Source: Cetobacterium somerae ATCC BAA-474 (GTDB lineage: Bacteria; Fusobacteriota; Fusobacteriia; Fusobacteriales; Fusobacteriaceae). Taken from it: 64,000 nucleotides of DNA. A program made the position numbers and the translations under genes. Every line of letters begins with the position of its first letter. Within the stretch, counting starts at the first letter, position 1. The stretch spans positions 17,851 to 81,850 of the forward strand of contig NZ_KI518128.1 of NCBI RefSeq assembly GCF_000479045.1, read 5' to 3'. Below, one piece after another: positions 8,143 through 15,726 of this stretch. The notes under the pieces are model-generated. The model saw only the letters and a program-made list of their open reading frames with translations. It was not told the DNA's origin and searched no databases.

Positions 8143-9009
8143 TTATAATATAAAAAATATCGTAATTCCAACAAAAGATATTAAAGCACCTATCCCCTCT
8201 AATATACTAACTTTTTCTTTAAAAAATATAATTGATATAGGAATTATTAATATCGGGCTTGTTGCTGCTAAAGTGCTTACAATTCCGACATTTGCATATT
8301 TCATAGCTTCTACTAATGCAGTTACTCCTAAAGTTGCCACAATAGTCCCTAAAACTATATATATCATACCTTTTTTATTTAAAATTCCTTCTTTTATATT
8401 TGACCATTCTTTTTTTAAAGAGATATAAACTATAAAAGCTAAAATCGCTGGTATTGTTCTAACTTGAATTGTTGCAAAAGAATCATAATCAATAGAACCT
8501 AATCTGGTAAAAACAATTCCTAAGCTTTCTCCTAACATTGCTAATAAAGCATATATAAATCCAACTTTTGAAAACTCTTTATCATTTTTCTTTTTCAATA
8601 TAACAATAGCTATTCCAATTATTGTTAATAGCATTCCTAAAACTTTAAATCCTTCTATTTTTTCTCCTAGTATAAAAAAGCTTAAAATCGAAACAGCTAT
8701 CGGACTAAATGTCATAACTAATAAAGTTATTCTTGGTCCTATTTTAATATATGATTTATATAAAAAAAAATCTCCTAAAAACAAGCCAAACAATCCTGAA
8801 ATAGATAAAAATTTAAATGATTCCTTTGTTACATCTAAAGGTAAAACTAACCCTCTCTTCACATACGTTATTACTCCTAAAAACAACATAGCTATAACTA
8901 ATCTTATCAAATTCACTGCTAACGTTCCTGTTTCTTTACTTGCTCTCTCTAAAAATACAGAGCTTCCTACCCACCCAAATGCTGCAGCAAGTGCTAAACT
9001 TTCACCCAA
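8143..9009 (-). CDS. EamA/DMT-family transporter
   Basis: 288 residues with ten predicted transmembrane helices arranged as two EamA repeats (about residues 1-140 and 150-288). Typical features include GWVGSSVFLERASK at the start, FSPIAVSILSFFILGEKI at the end of the first repeat, and ATSPILIIPISIIFFKEK in the second. DMT transporters export metabolites such as amino acids or import small solutes; nothing here fixes the substrate. Start is TTG with a GGGGGA ribosome binding site 6 nt upstream. It follows the DUF1499 gene by 12 nt and is probably co-transcribed with it. Confidence 0.85.
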   Translation of the reverse strand: MGESLALAAAFGWVGSSVFLERASKETGTLAVNLIRLVIAMLFLGVITYVKRGLVLPLDVTKESFKFLSISGLFGLFLGDFFLYKSYIKIGPRITLLVMTFSPIAVSILSFFILGEKIEGFKVLGMLLTIIGIAIVILKKKNDKEFSKVGFIYALLAMLGESLGIVFTRLGSIDYDSFATIQVRTIPAILAFIVYISLKKEWSNIKEGILNKKGMIYIVLGTIVATLGVTALVEAMKYANVGIVSTLAATSPILIIPISIIFFKEKVSILEGIGALISFVGITIFFIL

Positions 9010-9021
9010 TTTAATTCCCCC

Positions 9022-9432
9022 TTATTTTAACTCTTCCCTTATCTTTTCCATTCTTTTTCTATTTACTCCAAAATCATACCATCCTGTTTGAGCTGCTGAT
9101 CTTATATTTATTACATTTTTTTCTGGTTCTATCTCAAAATCTGCTATATCTTCAAATCCAAAAAATTTACTATAAAAAGCTACTTTTAAAAAATTTCCCT
9201 TATCTTCTAAAATTTTACCTTGAAATTTTTCTATTACTTTTATAAGTTTCTCTTTCACATTTCCCTCTTTATCATCTATAGATATTGGTTTAATATAATG
9301 TTTTGTATCTTTTGCCTCACTTGAAACACAATTCGGTGTACTTGGACATTCTTTTAACATGATTTTATCGCTCCCCTCTCCTAGTAAAATTGAAAAATAA
9401 CAAATAAAAATTATTATTAATTTTCTCTTCAT
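9022..9432 (-). CDS. DUF1499-domain protein with signal peptide
   Basis: 136 residues. The N-terminus is a hydrophobic export signal (residues ~4-18). The rest matches the DUF1499 family (PF07386): a CPSTPNCVSS motif near the start and a C-terminal RSAAQTGWYDFGVNRKRME block, the two most conserved parts of the family. The biochemical role of DUF1499 proteins is not known. It is the first gene of a likely two-gene unit with the EamA-type transporter. A weak promoter candidate (AGTATA complement, TATACT, at 9455-9460) lies upstream. Confidence 0.8.
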   Translation of the reverse strand: MKRKLIIIFICYFSILLGEGSDKIMLKECPSTPNCVSSEAKDTKHYIKPISIDDKEGNVKEKLIKVIEKFQGKILEDKGNFLKVAFYSKFFGFEDIADFEIEPEKNVINIRSAAQTGWYDFGVNRKRMEKIREELK

Positions 9433-9496
9433 AATTTCTCACCCCTTTATTTTTAGTATACCTTATTTTTCTACTAAAAAACAATTTTTTTACAAT

Positions 9497-9530
9497 AAAA
9501 AAAGTGGAAAGAAATTTATCTCTCCACTTT
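9497..9530 (-). terminator. Terminator after rubrerythrin gene
   Basis: Stem AAAGTGGA (9501-9508) with TCCACTTT (9523-9530); on the minus strand it is followed by a T-run. It lies directly downstream of the rubrerythrin stop codon. Confidence 0.8.
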
Positions 9531-9536
9531 GATATT

Positions 9537-10115
9537 TTAGTAATTAATACACTCTAACTCAAACTCTTTTTGCTTCTCTAAACAAGATGGGCAAACTTTT
9601 GGTGCCTCTATTCCTTCGTGAACATAACCACACTTTCTACACTTCCATCTTACATCGTTATCTTTTTTAAATACATGATCTTCTCCTAAATTTTTTAATA
9701 ATTTACGATATCTTTTTTCATGTAATTTCTCAACTTCTACAATAACTTTAAATGCTGCTGCAACTTGAGGAAATCCCTCTTCTGTAGCAACTTCTGCAAA
9801 TCCAGGGTATAACTCTGCCCACTCTTCATATTCTCCTGCTGCCGCTTCCTCTAAATTTTCCATAGTTGTTCCAACTATTCCTGCTGGATAAGTTGCTGTT
9901 ATCTCAACTGGTCCACCTTCTAAATATGAGAAAAATCTTCTTGCATGATACTGCTCATTTAAAGCTGTTTCCTCAAATAATGCAGCAATTTGCTCATAAC
10001 CTTCACTTCTAGCCTTATCTGCAAATAGTGTGTATCTCTGTCTTGCTTGAGATTCTCCTGCAAAAGCTTTTAATAAATTTTGTTCAGTTTTAGTTCCTTT
10101 TATAGATTTACCCAT
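9537..10115 (-). CDS. rbr: Rubrerythrin
   Basis: 192 residues. The N-terminal ~145 form a four-helix diiron domain with the expected carboxylate and histidine ligands (AFAGESQARQRY near residue 18, EETALNEQYHARR near 48-60, GEYEEW near 94, EVEKLHEKRY near 127). The C-terminal domain is rubredoxin-like with Cys159/Cys162 and Cys175/Cys178. Rubrerythrin reduces hydrogen peroxide with NADH-derived electrons in the cytoplasm of anaerobes. It stands alone behind an AGGAGGG site, divergent from a nitroreductase-like gene. Its leader contains a 15-bp dyad (10141-10155) that may be an operator. Confidence 0.96.
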   Translation of the reverse strand: MGKSIKGTKTEQNLLKAFAGESQARQRYTLFADKARSEGYEQIAALFEETALNEQYHARRFFSYLEGGPVEITATYPAGIVGTTMENLEEAAAGEYEEWAELYPGFAEVATEEGFPQVAAAFKVIVEVEKLHEKRYRKLLKNLGEDHVFKKDNDVRWKCRKCGYVHEGIEAPKVCPSCLEKQKEFELECINY

Positions 10116-10140
10116 TGGTATCCCTCCTTTGAATTCTTTC

Positions 10141-10155
10141 TTGAATATTGTTCAA
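10141..10155. promoter_or_regulatory. TTGAA-N5-TTCAA dyad upstream of rubrerythrin
   Basis: A perfect inverted repeat, TTGAA-TATTG-TTCAA, lies 26 bp upstream of the rbr start codon in the rbr/nitroreductase divergent region. Arm and gap length match the dyad at the nox promoter (TTGAT-N5-ATCAA). A binding site for an oxygen or redox regulator is an inference. Confidence 0.35.
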
Positions 10156-10232
10156 AATTTTTTTGATTTTCCTTTTTATTTTTTTATTTATATGTTAATA
10201 TTAAAAAAATACTAATCTAAACAGGAGGATTT

Positions 10233-10745
10233 ATGGATTTTTTATCAAGAAGATCAATTAGAAAATATACTTCACAAAATATTGAAAAAGAAAAATTAGA
10301 TGAAATACTAAAAGTGGCTTTAACTGCTCCTACTGGAAGAAATTTAAAACCATTTGAGTTGATTCTAATAAAAGAAAAAAATGCATTAAATAAGCTATCT
10401 CTATCAAAATCTATTGGATCTGCTATGTTAAAAGAAGCTAATGCAGCCATTATTGTCTTAGGTAATCCTGAAATTTCAAATACTTGGAATGAAGATGCTT
10501 CTATTGTTTCTTTCAGCATACAACTTAAAGCTTTTGAACTAGAACTTGGAAGCTGTTGGATAAATGTTAAAGATAGAAAAACAAGCGATAATACAGAATC
10601 AGAAGAGTATATTAAAAATAATTTTAATATACCTAGTCACTTAAAAATAGTTTCTATCATTTCCTTAGGTTATCCAAATGAACACAAACCTCCACATGAT
10701 GATAAAGATATGGATTTTTCTAAAATTCATTTAGAGAAATATTAA
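10233..10745 (+). CDS. Nitroreductase-family FMN oxidoreductase
   Basis: 170 residues of the small nitroreductase fold. It has the N-terminal RRSIRKYTSQNI motif (FMN phosphate contact), APTGRNLKPFE at ~31-41, an FELELGSCWINV helix region, and SLGYPNEHKPPH near the C-terminus. These enzymes use NAD(P)H and FMN to reduce nitro compounds, quinones or related electrophiles. It is divergent from rubrerythrin and ends in a shared bidirectional terminator. The substrate is unknown. Confidence 0.88.
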   Translation: MDFLSRRSIRKYTSQNIEKEKLDEILKVALTAPTGRNLKPFELILIKEKNALNKLSLSKSIGSAMLKEANAAIIVLGNPEISNTWNEDASIVSFSIQLKAFELELGSCWINVKDRKTSDNTESEEYIKNNFNIPSHLKIVSIISLGYPNEHKPPHDDKDMDFSKIHLEKY

Positions 10746-10773
10746 AAAAAGCCAAAATTAATTGGCTTTTTTT
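10744..10773. terminator. Bidirectional terminator between nitroreductase and hugZ-like genes
   Basis: Stem AAAAAAAGCCAA (10744-10755) with TTGGCTTTTTTT (10762-10773). It sits between two convergent genes and has T-runs for both strands. Confidence 0.85.
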
Positions 10774-10774
10774 A

Positions 10775-11281
10775 CTATCTATGAGATTTTTTATCTCCTG
10801 TCATTTGAACAACATCTCCATCTTTTAAATTATATGCTTGTCCAAATCCTTTTACAAATCTTCCATTAACTATATTTAACTTTACTAAATGAAAATCTTG
10901 CATTTTACGAACAACTTTCATTCCTTCTCCAACTTTCTCTTCAAAAGCATCTAATATTACATCAAATTTTTCATCTCTTTCCTTAAATTCAGCTACTACA
11001 TTGTATCTTAATCTCTTTCTTACTAGAACAGAAGCTGCATCTTTCTCATCTTGTAAAAACATAATTTCAAATTGAGGATTATCTTTTAAATTATCAAAAT
11101 GATCTCCAATTTCACTAATGTAAATATACCCTTCTCCTTCGAAATTTAAGTATGGAGCATATGTCACATCAACATCTCCATTTTTAGATTTTGTTCCTAA
11201 TATAACTGATTTAAAGTCTCCTCTAAACTCTTCTACCTCTTTTTTTATTTGTTCTTTATCAAATTTTATTGGCATCATCAT
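10775..11281 (-). CDS. HugZ/HutZ-family heme utilization protein
   Basis: 168 residues with the split-barrel fold of pyridoxamine-phosphate-oxidase-like heme proteins. Family features: SVILGTKSKNG-D-DVTYAPYL near the N-terminus, YIYISEIGDHFDNLKDNP, and a C-terminal DFHLVKLNIVNGRFVKGFGQAYNL block as in HutZ/HugZ. Homologues in Vibrio and Helicobacter bind and degrade heme with oxygen or act in heme handling. It lies at the edge of the heme operon but has its own promoter (11329-11357). The start is one of three consecutive ATGs; the first is used here. Confidence 0.85.
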   Translation of the reverse strand: MMMPIKFDKEQIKKEVEEFRGDFKSVILGTKSKNGDVDVTYAPYLNFEGEGYIYISEIGDHFDNLKDNPQFEIMFLQDEKDAASVLVRKRLRYNVVAEFKERDEKFDVILDAFEEKVGEGMKVVRKMQDFHLVKLNIVNGRFVKGFGQAYNLKDGDVVQMTGDKKSHR

Positions 11282-11328
11282 AATTATTTTTTTCTCCTTT
11301 AATTTTGTTAATCAAACTATTTAAATAT

Positions 11329-11357
11329 ATGATATATTTTTTAACAAACTTTGTCAA
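11329..11357 (-). promoter_or_regulatory. Promoter of the hugZ-like gene
   Basis: Minus strand TTGACA (11352-11357), 17-bp spacer, TATCAT (11329-11334), in the gap between the ABC exporter gene and the hugZ-like gene. Confidence 0.7.
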
Positions 11358-11384
11358 GAATATTTTATACCTTTATTGTGTATT

Positions 11385-13085
11385 TTATAAATTTCCAGCT
11401 TTGTACATATTAAAAAATACACCTTTTTTATCAATTAAACTTTGAAAATCGCCTATTTCCTTAATTCCATCTTTACCTAAAACTACAATTTTGTTAAATT
11501 TTTTAAGTGTATTTAATCTATGAGCTATTGAAATTATTATTTTATCTTCAAATTTCTGTAGAATATTATCCATTATTTTTTTCTCTAAAATATTGTCCAA
11601 TGCTGAAGTTCCTTCATCTAAAAATATGATTTCTGGGTCTTTTAAAAATAATCTTGCCATTGATAGCCTTTGCTTCTGTCCTGAACTCAATTCAATTCCA
11701 CCTTGGCCTAGTTTTGTATTTTCTTTCTTTTCTAAACTTTCTACAAATTCTTTTAATTCAGCTAATTCTAATGCTTCTTCTATCTCTTTTTTTGTTGCAT
11801 CTCTTTTTACTACTTTTATATTCTCTAATATTGTTTCATTCATCAAACTATCTCTCTGATCGACTATCGCTATTTTATTTAACAAACTTTCTCTATCTAC
11901 CTCATGGATGCATAAATCATTTATAAAAATTGTATTTTCTTCAGGTAAAAATGTTCTTTTTAAAAGTGAAAATATTGTTGTTTTTCCTACTCCACTCTCT
12001 CCAACAAATGCTACTTTTTCTCCTTTTTCTATAGTTATTGATAAATTTTTTATAACTTCTTGTTTACCAAATGCAAAATTTAATCCGTCTACCTTTATGC
12101 TGTCTATATTTTTTTCTATAATTGTATTTCCATCTTTAATATTTGGAATATTCATAATTTCTAAAAACCTGCTTATTCCTGTAGCTCCTCTTTGAAATAC
12201 ATCTACAAGGCCCATAAGTCTTAAAAGATACACTCTAAATCTATTAGTCAATAATATAAAACTCACAATAATTCCAAAACTTATTTCACCTTTTATATGC
12301 ATGTATCCACCTATAAATATAACAATAAGTTGAGTGAGTTGATTATAAAAATTAATACCGGACATTAAAGCTGATGTATTAAATATATTATTTTTCTCTA
12401 CACTTAATAACTCTTTATTTTTACTTGAAAACTTCTCTAAAGTATCTTTTTCTAGGACATTATCTTTTATAAAGAATATAGTTTTCAACGAATTGTGAAT
12501 TCCTGATGTTAATTTAGAAAATCTTTCTCTTACTTCTATGTAGCCATATTTTAATTTCTTATTTTGAATTATTGTAAAATATATAGCTATTGGTAATGGA
12601 ATCATTGTTATTAAAGTTAACTTCAAATTAAAAGTAGCCATTAAAGCCATAGCTCCGGCTATTGATAATATTGAAAATAAAAAATCTTCTAGTCCTCTAT
12701 ATAGAAGAGCTGAAACATTTTCTAAGTCATTTGTAACTCTTGATATGATATCTCCACTTTGATTTTTCATAAAATATGTATCTGGTTGATTTAATATTTT
12801 TTTAAATAAATCTTCTCTCATAAAAAATTTTATTCTATTTCCCATCAACTGTCCTCTTGAACTAGAGTAAATTGATAAAAATAATCTTATAATATAAAGC
12901 GTTAATAAAAAAGCTGAGAACATAAAAAATTCATTTATATTTTTCTTGGGAATTGAGTTATCAATTAAATTTTGGACAACTATCGGTCCATATAAATCCA
13001 GTACGGTTACAAAAAAACTGCTAACTAAAAAATAAGTTAGCAGTTTTCTTTCTTTTAAATAGTACTTGAAAATACTATTTAACAT
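11385..13085 (-). CDS. ABC exporter (type IV fold, fused membrane and ATPase domains) at the end of the heme operon
   Basis: 566 residues: six transmembrane helices within the first ~300, then a nucleotide-binding domain with Walker A GESGVGKTT, the LSSGQKQRLSMARL signature and Walker B IIFLDEGTSALD, plus an AHRLNTL H-loop. This is a half-size exporter that works as a homodimer, or as a heterodimer if a partner exists; no second exporter gene is adjacent. Its start overlaps the end of the substrate-binding protein gene by 11 nt, so it belongs to the heme operon. Candidate cargoes are heme, the linear tetrapyrrole made by the radical SAM enzyme, or a siderophore-like molecule. This is inference only. 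Confidence 0.85.
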   Translation of the reverse strand: MLNSIFKYYLKERKLLTYFLVSSFFVTVLDLYGPIVVQNLIDNSIPKKNINEFFMFSAFLLTLYIIRLFLSIYSSSRGQLMGNRIKFFMREDLFKKILNQPDTYFMKNQSGDIISRVTNDLENVSALLYRGLEDFLFSILSIAGAMALMATFNLKLTLITMIPLPIAIYFTIIQNKKLKYGYIEVRERFSKLTSGIHNSLKTIFFIKDNVLEKDTLEKFSSKNKELLSVEKNNIFNTSALMSGINFYNQLTQLIVIFIGGYMHIKGEISFGIIVSFILLTNRFRVYLLRLMGLVDVFQRGATGISRFLEIMNIPNIKDGNTIIEKNIDSIKVDGLNFAFGKQEVIKNLSITIEKGEKVAFVGESGVGKTTIFSLLKRTFLPEENTIFINDLCIHEVDRESLLNKIAIVDQRDSLMNETILENIKVVKRDATKKEIEEALELAELKEFVESLEKKENTKLGQGGIELSSGQKQRLSMARLFLKDPEIIFLDEGTSALDNILEKKIMDNILQKFEDKIIISIAHRLNTLKKFNKIVVLGKDGIKEIGDFQSLIDKKGVFFNMYKAGNL

Positions 13086-13959
13086 TTGACAACTCCTTGT
13101 ATAACTCCTCTAAAGCATCAATTACTCTAGGCGTTCCTCTTAGTATTTTGTCTGATTCAATTATCATTATATTCCCTTTTTGTCCCGCTTTTGTTTGTTT
13201 TACAACTGGATTACTATTTAAAATATCATTTTTATTTTTTATAGCCATTGAACCTACAAGTATATCCGGATTTTCTGCTAATAAAAATTCTGGCGATAAT
13301 ATTGGTCTTCCACCTGGTAACCCTTTTGCTATATTTTCTATTCCTAAAGTATCGAAAATTTGACCTGGTAATGAATTTGGACTAAACACCATCATTGGAG
13401 ATGTTGAAAATAAAAATCCTCCCTTTATTTTTAAAGGTTTTTCTGCTATTTTCTCTTTTATCATTTTTAATTTTAAATTATAACTATCAATTAATCTATC
13501 TGTATTTTCTTCCTTTCCAGTTATAACTCCATATATTTCTAAATTATTTAAAATTTGTTCAAAAGAATTAGCTTCATTAATTATAAAGTTTAATTTTCTT
13601 GCTTTTAAACTTTCTCCAAAACTTTCAGACATAGTATTTAGTATTACTAAATCTGGGCTATACATTAAAACTTGTTCTACTGAAGGTTTCATTATTGTTC
13701 CTGCTTTTGGTAAATCCTTTGTTTTTTCTTGTGGCCAAATTGGATTTTTTGCAGTGTCTGCTATTGCTACTATATTATTTTCTCCACCAATTAAATAAAA
13801 TGCTTCCACTGCTGCCGGATCTAATATTAAAACTTTTTTATACTCTTTCTTTACTATTTTATTCCCTCTTGAATCTATAATAAAATCATTTTCTATTTTT
13901 AAAGCATAAACTAGATTACTAATTAAAATAGTAAAAATTAATGTTATTACTCTTTTCAT
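13075..13959 (-). CDS. hmuT: Periplasmic heme/iron-complex binding protein (HmuT/BtuF-like)
   Basis: 294 residues. A Sec signal peptide covers about residues 1-19 with no lipobox cysteine, so the protein should be soluble in the periplasm. Two lobes of the class III periplasmic binding fold follow, with VEAFYLIGGENNIVAIAD near residue 50, PSVEQVLMYSPDLVI near 95 and SPEFLLAENPDILV near 225. It supplies the ABC importer encoded directly upstream (permease and ATPase). The family also covers B12 and ferric siderophores; heme is chosen because of the neighbouring HmuW/HutW, HutX and HugZ homologues. Confidence 0.82.
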   Translation of the reverse strand: MKRVITLIFTILISNLVYALKIENDFIIDSRGNKIVKKEYKKVLILDPAAVEAFYLIGGENNIVAIADTAKNPIWPQEKTKDLPKAGTIMKPSVEQVLMYSPDLVILNTMSESFGESLKARKLNFIINEANSFEQILNNLEIYGVITGKEENTDRLIDSYNLKLKMIKEKIAEKPLKIKGGFLFSTSPMMVFSPNSLPGQIFDTLGIENIAKGLPGGRPILSPEFLLAENPDILVGSMAIKNKNDILNSNPVVKQTKAGQKGNIMIIESDKILRGTPRVIDALEELYKELSNVK

Positions 13960-13967
13960 CTTTCCTC

Positions 13968-14741
13968 CTAAACTAATGGAATAATATATGGTATTCCACT
14001 CTGATCTTTTATAACTTTAGCCTTTAAATTATAAACTTTTTGTAAATTTTCTTCTGTCAAAACTTCAGATGGTGTTCCTTGATATTTTATCTCTCCATCT
14101 TTCATCATAATAAGTTCATCACAAAACATAGCAGCTAAATTTAAATCATGTAATACTGCTACTCCTGTTAAAGATTTTTCAACCACTAAGCTTTTTACCT
14201 TATTTAATAATTCAACTGCATGATTTAAATCTAAAGCTGAAGTTGGTTCATCTAATAATAAAATTTCTGGATCTTGAGTTAAAGCTCTTGCTAATAAAAC
14301 TCTTTGAAACTCTCCTCCAGAAAGACTAATTGCTACTCTTTCAGAAAATTTTTCCAATCCTAAAAACTTTAAATTATCTTCAACTTTTCTTCTATCTTCA
14401 TATGAATATCCTGCCCAACTAGATTTTAAATGAGGAAGTCTCCCCATTAAAACAAAATCCTTAACTGACATATTTGTCATTAAATTTGACTTTTGTGGAA
14501 CTAAGGAAACTAATCTTGCTTTCTCTTTTTTAGAAAGTTCCTTTGTTTCCTTTCCATTAAACTCAATATCCCCTTCACTTGGATTTAAATATCCTAATAT
14601 ATTCTTTAAAAATGTCGATTTACCACAACCGTTTGGTCCTAATATCCCCGTCATTTTTCCTTTAGTTATATTAACTTTTAATTTTTTTAAAATCTCTCTC
14701 TCTCCATAAGAAAATGACAGATTATTCACTTTTACACCCAT
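13968..14741 (-). CDS. hmuV: ABC importer ATPase (HmuV/FecE-like)
   Basis: 257 residues with Walker A GPNGCGKST (~35-43), Q-loop VPQKSN, signature LSGGEFQRVLLARAL and Walker B ILLLDEPTSALD. This is the FecE/BtuD/HmuV type of ATPase that powers type II importers for iron complexes and heme. Its ATG overlaps the TAA of the permease gene by one base (TAATG), which implies translational coupling. The binding-protein gene follows 8 nt later. Confidence 0.9.
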   Translation of the reverse strand: MGVKVNNLSFSYGEREILKKLKVNITKGKMTGILGPNGCGKSTFLKNILGYLNPSEGDIEFNGKETKELSKKEKARLVSLVPQKSNLMTNMSVKDFVLMGRLPHLKSSWAGYSYEDRRKVEDNLKFLGLEKFSERVAISLSGGEFQRVLLARALTQDPEILLLDEPTSALDLNHAVELLNKVKSLVVEKSLTGVAVLHDLNLAAMFCDELIMMKDGEIKYQGTPSEVLTEENLQKVYNLKAKVIKDQSGIPYIIPLV

Positions 14742-15709
14742 TAGTTTCCTCCTTTAGCTTTAAATGCTAAGTATAAGAAGAATGGAGCTCCAAAGAATGC
14801 CGTAACAACTCCAATTGGAATCTCAACAGGTGCTAAAAACAATCTTCCTATTGTGTCACAAACTAATAAAAAAAATCCTCCTGCCAAGGCAGCATTAGGA
14901 ATTAATCTAGAGTTAGATGGTCCTACTAACATTCTTATTGAATGAGGTATAATTAATCCTACAAAACCAATCATTCCTGAAAAAGCAACTGAAAATGCTA
15001 CAACTAATGCCGACACTGTTAATACTTTTGCTTTCAATGTATGTACATCAACTCCTAAAGAGTTAGCTTCTTCATCTCCTGATAATAATGCATCTAATTG
15101 ATTTCTTTGTAAGTAAAAAAATATTAAAGAAAAAACTAATGGAATTATAAGTAAAAATACTTTTGTCCAAGTTGCTCCTCCTAAATACCCCATTAACCAC
15201 ATAGTTATCTTAAAAGATTCCTCTCCTATTAAATACATAGCAAAAGATGTAAAAGCACCTATAAAAGCTGATACAGCTATTCCTACTATTAGAAGAGTTG
15301 TTATGTCAACCTTACCACTTCTATTTGATAACTTAAATATAATGAATGTACTTATTAAGCATGATAAAAATGCCAATATCCCATAAAAAATATCTGGTAA
15401 TTGAAATACATATGCTATCACAGCCCCGAGTGTAGCACTTGCTGCAATTCCTATTATATATGGATCAGCTAGTGGATTCTGAAATACTGCTTGAACTACA
15501 ACTCCACTTGATGAAAGCATCATTCCTATTAATAATGCCATCACTATTCTTGGTAATCTTATATCATAAATTATTGTTTTTATATAATCTGGTGCTGTAC
15601 TTATGGAAAATAGTTGTTCCAATGGTACAGAAACACTTCCTAAACCAATAGAAAGTGTTCCTGTTAGTATTATTCCCAGAATTAATATTAACGATATGTG
15701 TTTTTTCAT
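14741..15709 (-). CDS. hmuU: FecCD-family heme/iron permease (HmuU-like)
   Basis: 322 residues with about ten transmembrane segments of the FecCD/BtuC family. Diagnostic stretches: the RLPRIVMALLIGMMLSSSG region near residue 50, QNPLADPYIIGI near 78, and GFVGLIIPHSIRMLVG near 240, which includes the ATPase-coupling loop. It would form the inner-membrane channel of the heme importer with the adjacent ATPase and periplasmic binding protein. Confidence 0.9.
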   Translation of the reverse strand: MKKHISLILILGIILTGTLSIGLGSVSVPLEQLFSISTAPDYIKTIIYDIRLPRIVMALLIGMMLSSSGVVVQAVFQNPLADPYIIGIAASATLGAVIAYVFQLPDIFYGILAFLSCLISTFIIFKLSNRSGKVDITTLLIVGIAVSAFIGAFTSFAMYLIGEESFKITMWLMGYLGGATWTKVFLLIIPLVFSLIFFYLQRNQLDALLSGDEEANSLGVDVHTLKAKVLTVSALVVAFSVAFSGMIGFVGLIIPHSIRMLVGPSNSRLIPNAALAGGFFLLVCDTIGRLFLAPVEIPIGVVTAFFGAPFFLYLAFKAKGGN

Positions 15710-15726
15710 ATTAATTCTCCTATTTT

